The notes under the pieces: model-generated | Told to the model about the DNA's origin: nothing | What the model saw: the letters and a program-made list of their open reading frames with translations, nothing else | Database searches by the model: none | Part shown: in pieces, positions 34,759 through 43,968 of the stretch | Numbering within the stretch: the stretch's first letter is position 1 | How the letters are laid out: the number at the start of each line of letters is the position of its first letter | Translations under genes and position numbers: made by a program | Origin: JAGVPT01 sp963827085 | GTDB lineage: Bacteria > Bacteroidota > Ignavibacteria > UBA10030 > UBA8401 | Direction: 5' to 3' | NCBI GenBank assembly: GCA_963827085.1 | Contig: CAWGZY010000005.1 | Span: 124,001-188,000 of the forward strand | DNA length: 64,000 nt

Positions 34759-36596
34759 GCTTTTTTGCCTTCCAATATTTCGTCAATTCTTTCTTCGATT
34801 TCTGATGATTTGAACGGCAGGCCCTCGACTTTATTCAGCCCGACCGCCGGTACAAGATACTTTGCCCGCAGCACTTTGATCAGCTGCCCCAAATTAATTT
34901 CCGGGACGAGTACATGCTTGAAATTGTAGAGGATCTCACCGATGTTCTTCTGCAGCGGGTTCACGTACCGGAGATGGAGATGCGATACGGATTTTCCTTG
35001 CGCCCGTTTTGCTTCGACTGCGGAACGGATAGCACCGTATGTCCCGCCCCAGCCGACGACGAGCAGATCGCCTTTTTCATCCCCCTCGACTGACGCCAAA
35101 GGAATGTCGTTCGCGATGCGTTCGACTTTTTCCGCACGGAGGTGAACCATTTTATTGTGGTTCTCGGGTTCGTAATTGACGTTTCCCGTTTTGTCCTGTT
35201 TTTCCAGTCCGCCGATCCTGTGCTCAAGTCCCGGCGTTCCAGGTATCGCCCATTCGCGCGCAAGCGTCGTTTCGTTCCGCAAGTAGGGGAGATAATTATT
35301 CGGATCCTTCCTGAATTTCGGAGAAATATCAGGGAGGTCGGCAACGTTCGGGAGCTTCCATGGCTCCGAGCCGTTGCCAAGGTATCCATCGGACAACATC
35401 ATCACAGGGGTCATGAACTTCAAAGCGATTCGCGCAGCTTCGAAGATTGTATCGAAACAATCGCTCGGCGTTGACGACGCGAGAACCGGAACGGGAGCCT
35501 CGCCGTTTCGTCCATACAATGCTTGGAGGAGGTCTGCCTGCTCCGTTTTCGTTGGAAGTCCGGTGCTCGGGCCGCCGCGCTGGATATTAATAATGAGAAG
35601 CGGAAGTTCAACCATGACCGCCAAACCGATCGCTTCCGTTTTCAGAGCGATGCCGGGTCCGCTCGTTGTGGTTACTGCCAGCGCGCCGCCGAACGATGCG
35701 CCGATTGCGCTGGTGATTGCGGCAATTTCATCTTCCGCTTGGAAAGTTTTTACTCCATATTCCTTGAACATCGCGAGCTCGTGAAGAATATCGCTCGCCG
35801 GCGTGATCGGATAACTGCCGAGGAAAAGGTCGAGCTTGGCTTTGCTCGCAGCAACCACCAGTCCTAACGCCACAGCGGTGTTGCCGGTGACGTTGCGATA
35901 TTTCCCCCGCGGCAATGAGGCGGCTTTTACATCATACCGCACGTTGAAAATTTCCGTCGTCTCGGCAAAGTTCCATCCGGCCTTCAACACTCTCGTATTC
36001 GCCTCGACAATGTCCGGCTTGGTTTTAAACTTCGCCTTGATCCATGCGACGGTGTTGTCGATAGAGCGATTGTACATCCAGTACATCATGCCGAGCGCGA
36101 AAAAGTTTTTTGTCCGGTCGACAATCTTTGTCGGCAGATTCATATCGGCGAGGGCAAGGCTCGTCAGCTTTGTGATGTCGGCCTGGTAAACGGGATATTT
36201 AACGAGCGAATTATCCGTCAATGGATTCGACGTGTAGCCCGCAAGCTTTAAATTCTTGTCGTTGAACCCGTCGGTGTTCACGATGATGGCGCCGCCATCG
36301 ACGAGACCGCGGAGGTTTACCTTCAACGCAGCCGCATTCATGGCGACAAGAACGTCGCATTGGTCGCCCGGCGTATTGATTTCCGTGCTTCCGAAATGAA
36401 TCTGGAAACCGCTGACGCCGAAGAGAGTTCCTTGCGGCGCGCGAATCTCTGCCGGGTAATCCGGGAGCGTGCTCAGGTCGTTGCCCATGGCCGCGGAAGT
36501 GTTTGTGAATTGGGTTCCGGTCAGCTGCATCCCGTCCCCCGAATCGCCTGCAAAGCGGATCGTCACTTCGTCAAGGGATTTTGTTTTCTTAACCAT
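34755..36596 (-). CDS. korA: 2-oxoacid:ferredoxin oxidoreductase, fused gamma-alpha subunit
   Basis: A 613-residue subunit in which the gamma domain (about 1-190, beginning FAGDSGDGMQLTG) is fused to the alpha domain (about 205-613). This is the usual KorA design in oxoglutarate synthases. The alpha half shows GSYPITPASDILHELA, FQAEDEIAAITSAIGAS and TTSGPGIALKTEAIGLAV, the binding region for substrate and TPP. The function could be part of an oxidative or reductive TCA cycle. It is the first gene of the korAB operon. Specificity for 2-oxoglutarate over other acids is inferred from the overall resemblance. Confidence 0.93.
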   Translation of the reverse strand: MVKKTKSLDEVTIRFAGDSGDGMQLTGTQFTNTSAAMGNDLSTLPDYPAEIRAPQGTLFGVSGFQIHFGSTEINTPGDQCDVLVAMNAAALKVNLRGLVDGGAIIVNTDGFNDKNLKLAGYTSNPLTDNSLVKYPVYQADITKLTSLALADMNLPTKIVDRTKNFFALGMMYWMYNRSIDNTVAWIKAKFKTKPDIVEANTRVLKAGWNFAETTEIFNVRYDVKAASLPRGKYRNVTGNTAVALGLVVAASKAKLDLFLGSYPITPASDILHELAMFKEYGVKTFQAEDEIAAITSAIGASFGGALAVTTTSGPGIALKTEAIGLAVMVELPLLIINIQRGGPSTGLPTKTEQADLLQALYGRNGEAPVPVLASSTPSDCFDTIFEAARIALKFMTPVMMLSDGYLGNGSEPWKLPNVADLPDISPKFRKDPNNYLPYLRNETTLAREWAIPGTPGLEHRIGGLEKQDKTGNVNYEPENHNKMVHLRAEKVERIANDIPLASVEGDEKGDLLVVGWGGTYGAIRSAVEAKRAQGKSVSHLHLRYVNPLQKNIGEILYNFKHVLVPEINLGQLIKVLRAKYLVPAVGLNKVEGLPFKSSEIEERIDEILEGKKA

Positions 36597-36622
36597 GTAA
36601 TGCTTGTCCTTTAAATTTGTCT

Positions 36623-37357
36623 TTACGACAGTTCATTGAGAAATGGAAGCCAGCGCGAAAAATACGCTGAAAGAATTGTCAAGTAATTGGTGATGATGAG
36701 GATGCCTAAGACTACCAGCATCGCTCCCCCCACAATTTCAATCGTATGAAAATATTTTTTTATTCTGTTGAACATCGAGAAGAATATATTGATGCTCACG
36801 CCGGTAAGAAAAAAAGGAATGCCGAGGCCGAGCGAATAGCTTGCCAGGAGCGCAATTCCCTTGTATACCGTGTCCTGCTGACTTGCGATCACCAGGATCG
36901 CGGCAAGCACCGGTCCGATGCATGGCGTCCATCCAAAGGCGAACGCGGTGCCGACCAAAAACGACCCAAACATTCCTAATTTTTTCTGCTGGACGTGAAA
37001 CCTCTGCTCATAGTTCAAGAAATTTATCTTGAACAGTCCCATCATGTGCAACCCGAACACAATGATCAGCACCCCGGCAATTTTGCTGATCGTCGAATAG
37101 TACTCGTTGAAGGTTTTTCCGAGCGTCGTCGCGGTCGCTCCGAGCAGAATAAACACCATCGTGAACCCGCAAATGAAAAACAGCGAGTTCAGAATAATTG
37201 ACCGCAGGGCAGACTTGTTCTGTTCCACGCCCTTCATTTCATCGAGCGAAACGCCCGAAATAAAGGAGATGTACCCAGGCACTATCGGGAGCACACAAGG
37301 GGATACAAAGGACAGCAATCCAAAGACAAATGCCGTTAGAATTCCTACATTCTGCAA
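36623..37357 (-). CDS. ccdA: cytochrome c biogenesis / DsbD-like membrane protein
   Basis: A 244-residue six-helix membrane protein of the CcdA/DsbD-beta family. The two Cys that carry electrons across the membrane are in FVSPCVLPIVPGY (about residue 21) and FGWTPCIGPV (about 146). Remaining helices are at about 55-78, 90-110, 165-190 and 205-235. It passes reducing power from thioredoxin to periplasmic TlpA-like proteins; two such candidates lie 6 kb downstream on the same strand. It precedes korAB by 26 bp and may share the transcript. Confidence 0.93.
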   Translation of the reverse strand: MQNVGILTAFVFGLLSFVSPCVLPIVPGYISFISGVSLDEMKGVEQNKSALRSIILNSLFFICGFTMVFILLGATATTLGKTFNEYYSTISKIAGVLIIVFGLHMMGLFKINFLNYEQRFHVQQKKLGMFGSFLVGTAFAFGWTPCIGPVLAAILVIASQQDTVYKGIALLASYSLGLGIPFFLTGVSINIFFSMFNRIKKYFHTIEIVGGAMLVVLGILIITNYLTILSAYFSRWLPFLNELS

Positions 37358-37452
37358 TTAAAACCTCATCTTCCTGCAATAATGTAATTCATTTACTCAA
37401 GAATATCAAGACGAAAGCGGGATGTGGTTCACAGTATAATTTCCAACAAATA

Positions 37453-37488
37453 AAAAAGCCACCTCGTTTCATTCCGAGATGGCTTTTT
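37453..37488 (-). terminator. Rho-independent terminator of the arginine operon
   Basis: In the - strand RNA, AAAAAGCCATCTCG and CGAGGTGGCTTTTTT form a stem (one G-U) around an eight-base loop, ending in a T-tract. It lies 33 bp after the argG stop and separates argG from ccdA. Confidence 0.85.
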
Positions 37489-37521
37489 ACTCCATACTGA
37501 CTGCTGCTTACTGAATCCTCT

Positions 37522-38760
37522 CTACTTTCTTCGCTTCAACAGCTTTTTTGCTCTTCCTTCGTTTGTCTTATTAACCTTATGGAATGTTTTTAATGGTAAG
37601 CCGTATATTTTGATAAAACCTTCCGCGGCCGAATGGTCGAATGTATCATCGATGGTATACGTTGCGAGTTGCGTATCATAGAGGGAATAAGGTGATGTCC
37701 GCCCGCCGACGGTAAGATTACCCTTGTACATCCGTACGTTCACCAATCCGGTCACATTCTTCTGCGTCTCATTGATAAATCCATCCATTGCTTTTTTTAA
37801 CGGAGAAAACCAAAGACCGTTGTAGATGAGCGTTGCATAATCGTCCGACAGCTTTGATTTATAATGGAAAACTTCTTTATCGAGCGTGAGCCGTTCTAAC
37901 TCGCTATGGGCAAAGTGGAGCGTTACTGCAGCGGGTGCCTCGTACACCTCGCGCGATTTAATGCCGACAAGCCGGTTCTCGACCAGATCAATTCTCCCGA
38001 TGCCGTTTGCGCCGGCGATTTTGTTCAGCTCTTCAATCAACGACACGCCGTCCATTTTTTTCCCGTTAAGACCGATCGGAACGCCCTCCTTGAAATTAAT
38101 AGCGACGTACGTCGCTTTATCCGGTGCGTCTTCGGGTGCAACCGTCCGCTGGTATGCGTCTTGCGGCGGTTCGACCATGGGGTCCTCAAGAATTCCGCAT
38201 TCGATCGCCGTGCCCCAGATGTTCTCGTCTATCGAGTATGGATTTTTCTTCGTCGCCGAAACGGGAATGCCGTGCCGTTCACAGTATGCGATTTCTTCCT
38301 CGCGGGATTTGAATTCCCATTCACGAAGCGGTGCGAGAACCTTCAGCTCCGGCGCCAGCGCCATCACCGAAACCTCGAAACGTACTTGATCGTTTCCTTT
38401 TCCCGTGCAGCCATGCGCAACGGCGGTGCATTTTTCTCTCTTTGCGACGTCGACTAACGCTTTTGCGAGCAGCGGCCGGCCGAGCGATGTTGCCATCGGG
38501 TAGACGTGTTCATACAGCGCTCCGGCCTTGAGCGCGGGGAAAATATAGTCCTCGACAAATTCCTTCCTCAAGTCCTGAATGTAGACCTTCTTTGCCCCCG
38601 TTTTGTACGCCTTATCGGCGACGCCGACAAGCTCTTTCTGCTGTCCCAGGTTTCCGGTGACAGTAATGACATCCGCATCGTATTTTTCCTGGAGCCATTT
38701 TACGATAACGGATGTGTCGAGACCGCCTGAATACGCGACGGCAATTTTCTCTTTCTTCAC
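37522..38760 (-). CDS. argG: argininosuccinate synthase
   Basis: A 412-residue ATP-dependent ligase joining citrulline and aspartate. The N-terminal ATP loop is VAYSGGLDTSV (PP-loop SGGxDT), followed by TVTGNLGQQKELVGV. Other family blocks are GCTGKGNDQVRFE, PYSIDENIWGTAIE and the C-terminal ASMYKG-like VRMYKGNLTVGGR. Length is normal. The gene is last in the arg cluster, 56 bp after argR, and followed by a strong terminator. Repression by ArgR from the same operon is expected. Confidence 0.95.
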   Translation of the reverse strand: MKKEKIAVAYSGGLDTSVIVKWLQEKYDADVITVTGNLGQQKELVGVADKAYKTGAKKVYIQDLRKEFVEDYIFPALKAGALYEHVYPMATSLGRPLLAKALVDVAKREKCTAVAHGCTGKGNDQVRFEVSVMALAPELKVLAPLREWEFKSREEEIAYCERHGIPVSATKKNPYSIDENIWGTAIECGILEDPMVEPPQDAYQRTVAPEDAPDKATYVAINFKEGVPIGLNGKKMDGVSLIEELNKIAGANGIGRIDLVENRLVGIKSREVYEAPAAVTLHFAHSELERLTLDKEVFHYKSKLSDDYATLIYNGLWFSPLKKAMDGFINETQKNVTGLVNVRMYKGNLTVGGRTSPYSLYDTQLATYTIDDTFDHSAAEGFIKIYGLPLKTFHKVNKTNEGRAKKLLKRRK

Positions 38761-38816
38761 AATGATTCTTCCTTATGGTTAATACGTCGTACTGTGAGCG
38801 TAATAAATTTATAGAT

Positions 38817-39275
38817 TCAGTGCTGCCCGGCACGTTCCACGAGAGCATTTTTGACGTCTCGCAGCGTTGCATGAATTCTCTTGATCGTCGACGGCAGCAC
38901 AACGACCGTGTCGTCGCCCGCAACTGTCCCGAGCAAGCGCGGATGATGAAGTGAGTCGAGGAACGATGCGACGCCCGGTGCCCTCCCGGGCAGCGTTCGG
39001 ATGACGATCATCGCTTCGTTTGCGTCGATGCTGGTGACTTCGAACCCGATGAGCGATTTCATTTTGCGCTCTTCCCCCTCCGTACTGAGCACGTACCGCA
39101 TGCCGTCCTCGGAGTGAACGCGGTCAACGCCGAGTTCCTTGAGGTCGCGTGAAAGCGTCGCCTGGGTAACGTCGAAGCCCTGTTTCTTCAGGTCAACGCA
39201 CAGCTCTTCCTGGCTCGGAATCGCTTTCGACAGGATGATTTCTTTAATAGCAAAATGTCTTTTTGCTTTATTCAC
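38817..39275 (-). CDS. argR: arginine repressor
   Basis: A 152-residue transcription regulator. The N-terminal winged helix contains VTQATLSRDLKELGV (about residues 38-52), the DNA-reading SR motif. The C-terminal domain has RTLPGRAPGVASFLDS and GTVAGDDTVVVLP (about 117-130), which form the arginine-binding hexamer interface; the two Asp of GDD contact arginine. Its start overlaps the argB stop by 4 bp, so the repressor is made from the operon it should control, a negative feedback arrangement. ARG-box candidates lie upstream of argC. Confidence 0.95.
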   Translation of the reverse strand: MNKAKRHFAIKEIILSKAIPSQEELCVDLKKQGFDVTQATLSRDLKELGVDRVHSEDGMRYVLSTEGEERKMKSLIGFEVTSIDANEAMIVIRTLPGRAPGVASFLDSLHHPRLLGTVAGDDTVVVLPSTIKRIHATLRDVKNALVERAGQH

Positions 39276-40141
39276 GTTCGATGGCTGTTCTTTTTGGAAA
39301 TGCTTTCGCGGACCATTTGCGTCCCGATTCCCTCATCGGTGAAGATCTCAAGCAAGAGGGAATGTTTGATGCGTCCGTCGACGATATGGACTTTCTTCAC
39401 ACCGGCATTCAATGTCTTAAACGCCGAGTGTACTTTTGGGATCATCCCGCCGAAGATCGCACCCTGTTCGATGAGACGCTCGGCTTCCGTTTCAGTCAAT
39501 GAAGAAATGCGCTGGTTGTTGATGACGATGCCTTCGATATCGCTCAAGTAGACGAGCTTCTCGGCTTTTAAGGCATCGGCAATTGTCCCTGCGGCGAGGT
39601 CGGCGTTGATATTATAGATCGTTCCTTCTTTTCCGACTCCGAGCGGTGCGATCACCGGCATCATGCCGTTTTTCAAAAGCAGTTCGATAAACGGAACGTT
39701 GACCGACGTAACTCTTCCCACCAGCCCCAGATCAATTCCGCCGTCGACGATTTTCTCGGCGCGGAGAAGCATATTGTCTACGCCGCTGAGTCCGATGGCA
39801 TCGCCGTCGTTGCAGTTGATGAGATTGACAATCTCTTTGTTGATCTTGCCTGCCAGCACCATCTGGACGACTTCCACCATCGCATTGTCGGTATAGCGTT
39901 GCCCGTTGACGAATTTCGTTTCGATGCCCAGCTTCTTTGCAATCTCCGTAATTTCTTTTCCGCCGCCGTGAACGATGACGATGTTGATCCCTATCTTGCG
40001 GAGTATCGTCACATCTTTCCCAAACGTTTCCCTGAGGAGCGGGTCGGTCATCGCTGCGCCGCCGTACTTGATCACGAACGTTTTCCCCTCATACTTTTGG
40101 ATGTAGGGGAGTGCTTCAATTAAAACTTCTTCTTTTTTCAT
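39272..40141 (-). CDS. argB: acetylglutamate kinase
   Basis: About 289 residues from the ATG at 40141; the frame is open further upstream, but MKKEEVLIEALPYI is the normal start. The enzyme phosphorylates N-acetylglutamate in the second step of arginine synthesis. Motifs: VIKYGGAAM (ATP loop), VHGGGKEI, RYTDNAMVEVVQMVLAGK, and GGMIPKVHSAF near residue 238. No N-terminal extension typical of arginine-inhibited kinases is clear. It follows argJ after a 290 bp gap that contains a MITE-like element, so part of its transcript may start there. Confidence 0.93.
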   Translation of the reverse strand: MKKEEVLIEALPYIQKYEGKTFVIKYGGAAMTDPLLRETFGKDVTILRKIGINIVIVHGGGKEITEIAKKLGIETKFVNGQRYTDNAMVEVVQMVLAGKINKEIVNLINCNDGDAIGLSGVDNMLLRAEKIVDGGIDLGLVGRVTSVNVPFIELLLKNGMMPVIAPLGVGKEGTIYNINADLAAGTIADALKAEKLVYLSDIEGIVINNQRISSLTETEAERLIEQGAIFGGMIPKVHSAFKTLNAGVKKVHIVDGRIKHSLLLEIFTDEGIGTQMVRESISKKNSHRT

Positions 40142-40281
40142 TTCGCCCGTAAGATCGATGTTGAGCAGCGACAGGTTAAGTGTGAAACGTAAAATGTAAG
40201 ACGTAAATTGCAAAACCTCAATGATAATTCTTCAGTCGTTTCACGTCTAACCTATCAACAATAATTATTTGAAATTGAACT

Positions 40282-40431
40282 AGTGCCGTTTCCGATATTA
40301 CATCTTGTATTGTAACCGCAAAGGACGCTAAGAAGTTTTTGTCAAAATACTAAGAAATCCTCGCGTCCTTAGCGACCTTTGCGGTGAAGGAGTTATTGGA
40401 AAATACAATATTTGTTTTGAGAAGCGGCACT
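40282..40431. mobile_element. MITE-like element, copy B, abutting the argJ stop codon
   Basis: 150 bp, ends AGTGCCGTTTCC and GAGAAGCGGCACT inverted. Internal arms are AACCGCAAAGGACGCTAAGA and GCGTCCTTAGCGACCTTTGC. The flanks are CT on the left and AG on the right, making a longer palindrome CTAGTGCC/GGCACTAG. Copy A at 20302-20460 shares ends, arms and the block AAAATACAATATTT. It lies inside the arg operon, between argJ and argB. Confidence 0.85.
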
Positions 40432-41692
40432 AGCTTCTGTAACTCGCATTAATATCAATGTAGCCTTTTGACAGATCGCACGTCCATAGCGTTGCGGAGT
40501 GGCTGCCGCCATGCAGGTCAATGGTGATCGTAATTTCTTTCTGCCGCAGAATTTCTTTTGCCTTCTCTTCCGAAAAAGAAATATTATATTTCTTGCCGAG
40601 AATACGCAAGCCGCCGAAGAAAATTTCCGTTTTGTCGGGATCAAAAGAAATCCCCGACCTGCCAACGGCGGCAAGAATTCTCCCCCAGTTCGCATCTTCG
40701 CCGTGAATTGCGGTCTTGACCAGCAACGAATTGCAAATTGTCCGTCCCGCTGCTTCAGCCTCTTTTTTTGACACAGCGCCTTTGACCGTTACTTCAACAA
40801 ACTTTGTAGCCCCCTCGCCGTCTTTCACGATCATTTTCGACAGTACGCCAAGGACATGTTCAAAGGCTTTGTAGAAAAGCATATAGGATGGAGAATTTTC
40901 TTCCAATGGAGCATTCGCCGCTTTTTTGTTTGCCAGCACAATGACCATATCATTGGTGCTGGTATCGCCGTCAACGGTAATGCGGTTGAAAGACACCTCT
41001 GTTGCACGCTGAAGCGTCTTCTTGAGCAGAGGGTGGGAAATATTGGCGTCGGTCGAAACGAACGCGAGCATTGTCGCCATATTTGGCGCTATCATACCCG
41101 ACCCCTTAGCCGTGCCGCCGATCCGCACTGGCACATTACCTATGATCACTTCGACTGCATATTCTTTGATGAACGTATCCGTGGTGCAAATTCCTTCGGC
41201 GGCATCAAGGTTGCCCCCTTTTCGCAAATGCCTGGCAGCGGTGATAATTCCGGCTTTTATTTTATTCATCGGGAGGAACTGGCCGATGACGCCGGTGGAG
41301 GAAACGAGAACATGCGAAGGAGGAATTCGCAAAGCCCGCGCCGTTGTTTCAACCGATTGCACGGCGTCACTCATCCCTCGTTTTCCCGTGCATGCGTTCG
41401 CATTCCCGCTGTTCACCAATATCGCCGAGCAATATTTTGATTTTTTCATCCGGAGTTGATCGAGCGTAACGCATGCCGCTTTTGTAGTACTCGTCGTAAA
41501 CACTCCGGCAGAAAACGCCGGTACATCCGATACGATAAGCACTATGTCTTTTTCTCTCGGTTTTATTCCGCAATGAATACCGGCGGCCCTAAAACCCATT
41601 GGCGCGCAAATGCCGCCGCGTATCGTTCTAACTTTTTCAGCCGCAGGCTGATCCGCCTTTGGCGGAAACTTTTCACTTTTCAATCTTATCAA
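40430..41692 (-). CDS. argJ: bifunctional ornithine acetyltransferase / N-acetylglutamate synthase
   Basis: A 420-residue enzyme that recycles the acetyl group from N-acetylornithine to glutamate and may also use acetyl-CoA. The precursor self-cleaves before Thr in GMIAPNMATMLAF (about residue 211), leaving alpha and beta chains. Other landmarks: LVNSGNANACTGKRG (about 91) and DGDTSTNDM. The end INASYRS* is normal, so the MITE-like element next to the stop has not truncated it. The TAG stop coincides with the last bases of that element. It overlaps argC by 4 bp. Confidence 0.95.
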   Translation of the reverse strand: MIRLKSEKFPPKADQPAAEKVRTIRGGICAPMGFRAAGIHCGIKPREKDIVLIVSDVPAFSAGVFTTSTTKAACVTLDQLRMKKSKYCSAILVNSGNANACTGKRGMSDAVQSVETTARALRIPPSHVLVSSTGVIGQFLPMNKIKAGIITAARHLRKGGNLDAAEGICTTDTFIKEYAVEVIIGNVPVRIGGTAKGSGMIAPNMATMLAFVSTDANISHPLLKKTLQRATEVSFNRITVDGDTSTNDMVIVLANKKAANAPLEENSPSYMLFYKAFEHVLGVLSKMIVKDGEGATKFVEVTVKGAVSKKEAEAAGRTICNSLLVKTAIHGEDANWGRILAAVGRSGISFDPDKTEIFFGGLRILGKKYNISFSEEKAKEILRQKEITITIDLHGGSHSATLWTCDLSKGYIDINASYRS

Positions 41693-42699
41693 AGTCCTTC
41701 CGTTTCTTCAAACCCCAGCATGAGATTCATATTCTGCACGGCCTGCCCTGCCGCTCCTTTCACGAGATTGTCGATCACACTGAGAAGGATGAGCATATTG
41801 TTTCTTTCGTCAATGCGAAAACCGATATCGCAGAAGTTCGTATAGTTAACATTTCTTATCTCCGGGATTGCCGTGCCGTTGACACGGATAAACGGAGCAG
41901 CTGAATCGTATTTTTTATAGATGGCGGAGATGTCATCATGTTCCACCTTCTTCTTTAACCGGAGATAGATGGAAGAATAAATTCCCCTTGTGATTGGGAT
42001 GAGGTGGGGAACGAACGTAACCTTCACGGCAGATGAAGTAATTTCCGTAATGGCTGATTCGATCTCAGGCGTGTGTTGATGAACGCTCACTTTGTATGCC
42101 CTGACGCTTTCATTCACTTCAGAAAATGAATAATCGAGGGAAGCGCTCCTTCCAGCTCCCGAAACTCCCGACAGAGAACTGATGGCAATCCCCGTTTCTT
42201 CTGCAACATTTTCTTTTAGAATTGGGATGATAGGAAGAATAGCGCTCGTTGCGTAGCATCCGGGATTTGCAACAAGCGGCGCATTTTTTATTTGTGCGGC
42301 GTTCCATTCCGGCAGGCCGTATACCGATCGGCCTAAAAATTCAGCCGAGACATGCTCGCGTTGGTAGTATTTTTGATATGCCTGTACGTCCTTCAGTCTA
42401 AAATCCCCCCCAAGGTCGATGACTCTTTTCTTCGCTTTCAATAGTTCCGGCACAACGTGCATTGCTTCGCCCGACGGGAGCGCTACGAATACAAGGTCTG
42501 AGTGGGAGACTCTATCGATCGAGTATTTTTCAAAAACGAGATCGGATTGCCCCCGAAATATTCCGTACATCTCGTCGACCCGTTTCCCGGCGCTGTTGTG
42601 CGCAAAGACGTTCGTGATCGTGACCTGGCGATGCTTCAATAGTATTCTGATCAGCTCAGCGCCGGAATATCCGGACGCGCCGATAATTGATATGTTCAT
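41689..42699 (-). CDS. argC: N-acetyl-gamma-glutamyl-phosphate reductase
   Basis: A 336-residue NADPH-dependent reductase of arginine synthesis, first gene of the operon. The nucleotide loop is IIGASGYSGAELIRIL and the catalytic Cys is in VANPGCYATSAI (about residue 146). LSGVSGAGRSAS and FVPHLIPITRGI are further signatures; the latter carries the active-site His. It begins about 45 bp after an AT-rich palindromic region with ARG-box character. Genes argD, argF and argH are not in the window. Confidence 0.95.
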   Translation of the reverse strand: MNISIIGASGYSGAELIRILLKHRQVTITNVFAHNSAGKRVDEMYGIFRGQSDLVFEKYSIDRVSHSDLVFVALPSGEAMHVVPELLKAKKRVIDLGGDFRLKDVQAYQKYYQREHVSAEFLGRSVYGLPEWNAAQIKNAPLVANPGCYATSAILPIIPILKENVAEETGIAISSLSGVSGAGRSASLDYSFSEVNESVRAYKVSVHQHTPEIESAITEITSSAVKVTFVPHLIPITRGIYSSIYLRLKKKVEHDDISAIYKKYDSAAPFIRVNGTAIPEIRNVNYTNFCDIGFRIDERNNMLILLSVIDNLVKGAAGQAVQNMNLMLGFEETEGL

Positions 42700-42725
42700 A
42701 CAATAATTTCCTTCAAATTACGATG

Positions 42726-42758
42726 GTATAAATATACAGTATGATGTATAATTATGCA
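42726..42758 (-). promoter_or_regulatory. two candidate ARG boxes upstream of argC
   Basis: TGTATAATTATGCA (42745-42758) is a near-perfect palindrome matching the ArgR core pattern TGnATAATTATnCA. A second AT-rich palindrome, GTATAAATATAC (42726-42737), is centred 20 bp away, close to the 21 bp spacing of tandem ARG boxes. Both lie 27-60 bp upstream of the argC start. Assignment is by analogy with known ArgR sites. Confidence 0.5.
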
Positions 42759-42870
42759 AGTTTTTTTATGCTAAAAGGTGCGGCCCGCTTTTAAACTCGC
42801 CATCTTTTCCGTATCTTTATGCCGTCCATTATCAAGTTTCAATTTTTCATTTTTCACTTTCCACTGAACC

Positions 42871-43968
42871 ATGGGCTTCAACTGCGGTATCGTCGGCCTG
42901 CCGAATGTCGGCAAATCGACGCTCTTCAACGCGATCACTGCCGCCGGTGCGGAAGCTGCGAACTATCCGTTCTGCACCATCGACCCGAATGTGGGAATCG
43001 TTACCGTTCCCGATTCCAGGATTGACGGTCTGGTCGACATCTACCACCCTGCAAAAATTATTCCTTCTGCGATAGAATTTGTAGATATTGCCGGATTGGT
43101 CAAAGGAGCCAGCAAAGGGGAGGGACTTGGGAATCAATTCCTCTCGTATATCCGGGAGGTCGATGCGATAGCGCACGTCGTCCGGTGTTTTGATGATACA
43201 AACGTTATCCATGTCGACGGCAGCATCAATCCAAAACGCGATATAGAAGTTATCGAAGCCGAGCTGATCTTTAAGGATCTGGAAACTGTTGAAAAGAAAA
43301 CAGCCGATGCTGAAAAGCGGGCGAAGACCGGTGAGAAGAAATTCAAGGCGGAACACGAATTCTGCCTGCGGCTGACCCATCATCTTTTTGAAGGGCGCCT
43401 CGCCCGATATTTTCTTCTCGCCGGCGACGACGAGCGCCTGTGGATAAGAGATATGCACTTGTTGACGAACAAGCCAGTGATGTATGTGTGCAATGTCCAC
43501 GAACAAGATGTTGCGGGTTCGAACAAGTATGTTATGCAGGTGAAGGAAGTCGCGTTGAAAGAAAACGCAAAGGTGGTCGTTGTGTGTGCAGCGGTTGAAG
43601 CTGAAGTGGCGGAGCTTCCGGTTGAAGAGCGAGCCGGTTTTCTCGCGGGGCTGGGATTGAAAGAGTCGGGGCTCCAGAAGGTGATTCATGAAGGATATGA
43701 TTTGCTTCATCTGCTCACTTTTTTTACGGCGGGTCCAAAAGAAGTTCACGCATGGACGGTGCGGAATGGTGCCACCGCTCCGGAAGCGGCAGGTGTCATT
43801 CATTCCGATTTTGAAAGAGGCTTTATTCGTGCCGAGATAATAAAATATGAAGATTTAATCCGTTTGGGGAGCGAGCAAGCTGCGAAAGACACAGGCTTGC
43901 TTCATATTGAAGGAAAGGAGTACGTAGTTGAGGACGGAGATGTTGTTCATTTCAGGTTTAATGTCTGA
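42871..43968 (+). CDS. ychF: YchF/OLA1-family nucleotidase
   Basis: A 365-residue P-loop protein that hydrolyses ATP rather than GTP and associates with ribosomes and stress responses. G1 motif GLPNVGKSTLFNAI at the start, G3 near EFVDIAGLVKGASKGEG. The usual NKxD is replaced by CNVHEQD, as in the YchF group. A coiled-coil insertion (about 130-180) and a C-terminal TGS domain (about 280-363, beginning FTAGPKEVHAWTVRNG) complete the layout. ATG at 42871. Stand-alone, divergent from argC. Confidence 0.95.
   Translation: MGFNCGIVGLPNVGKSTLFNAITAAGAEAANYPFCTIDPNVGIVTVPDSRIDGLVDIYHPAKIIPSAIEFVDIAGLVKGASKGEGLGNQFLSYIREVDAIAHVVRCFDDTNVIHVDGSINPKRDIEVIEAELIFKDLETVEKKTADAEKRAKTGEKKFKAEHEFCLRLTHHLFEGRLARYFLLAGDDERLWIRDMHLLTNKPVMYVCNVHEQDVAGSNKYVMQVKEVALKENAKVVVVCAAVEAEVAELPVEERAGFLAGLGLKESGLQKVIHEGYDLLHLLTFFTAGPKEVHAWTVRNGATAPEAAGVIHSDFERGFIRAEIIKYEDLIRLGSEQAAKDTGLLHIEGKEYVVEDGDVVHFRFNV

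Noticed and set aside
42847..43803. 318-codon frame antisense to ychF
   Set aside because: It fully overlaps a well-supported YchF gene and has no recognisable features.
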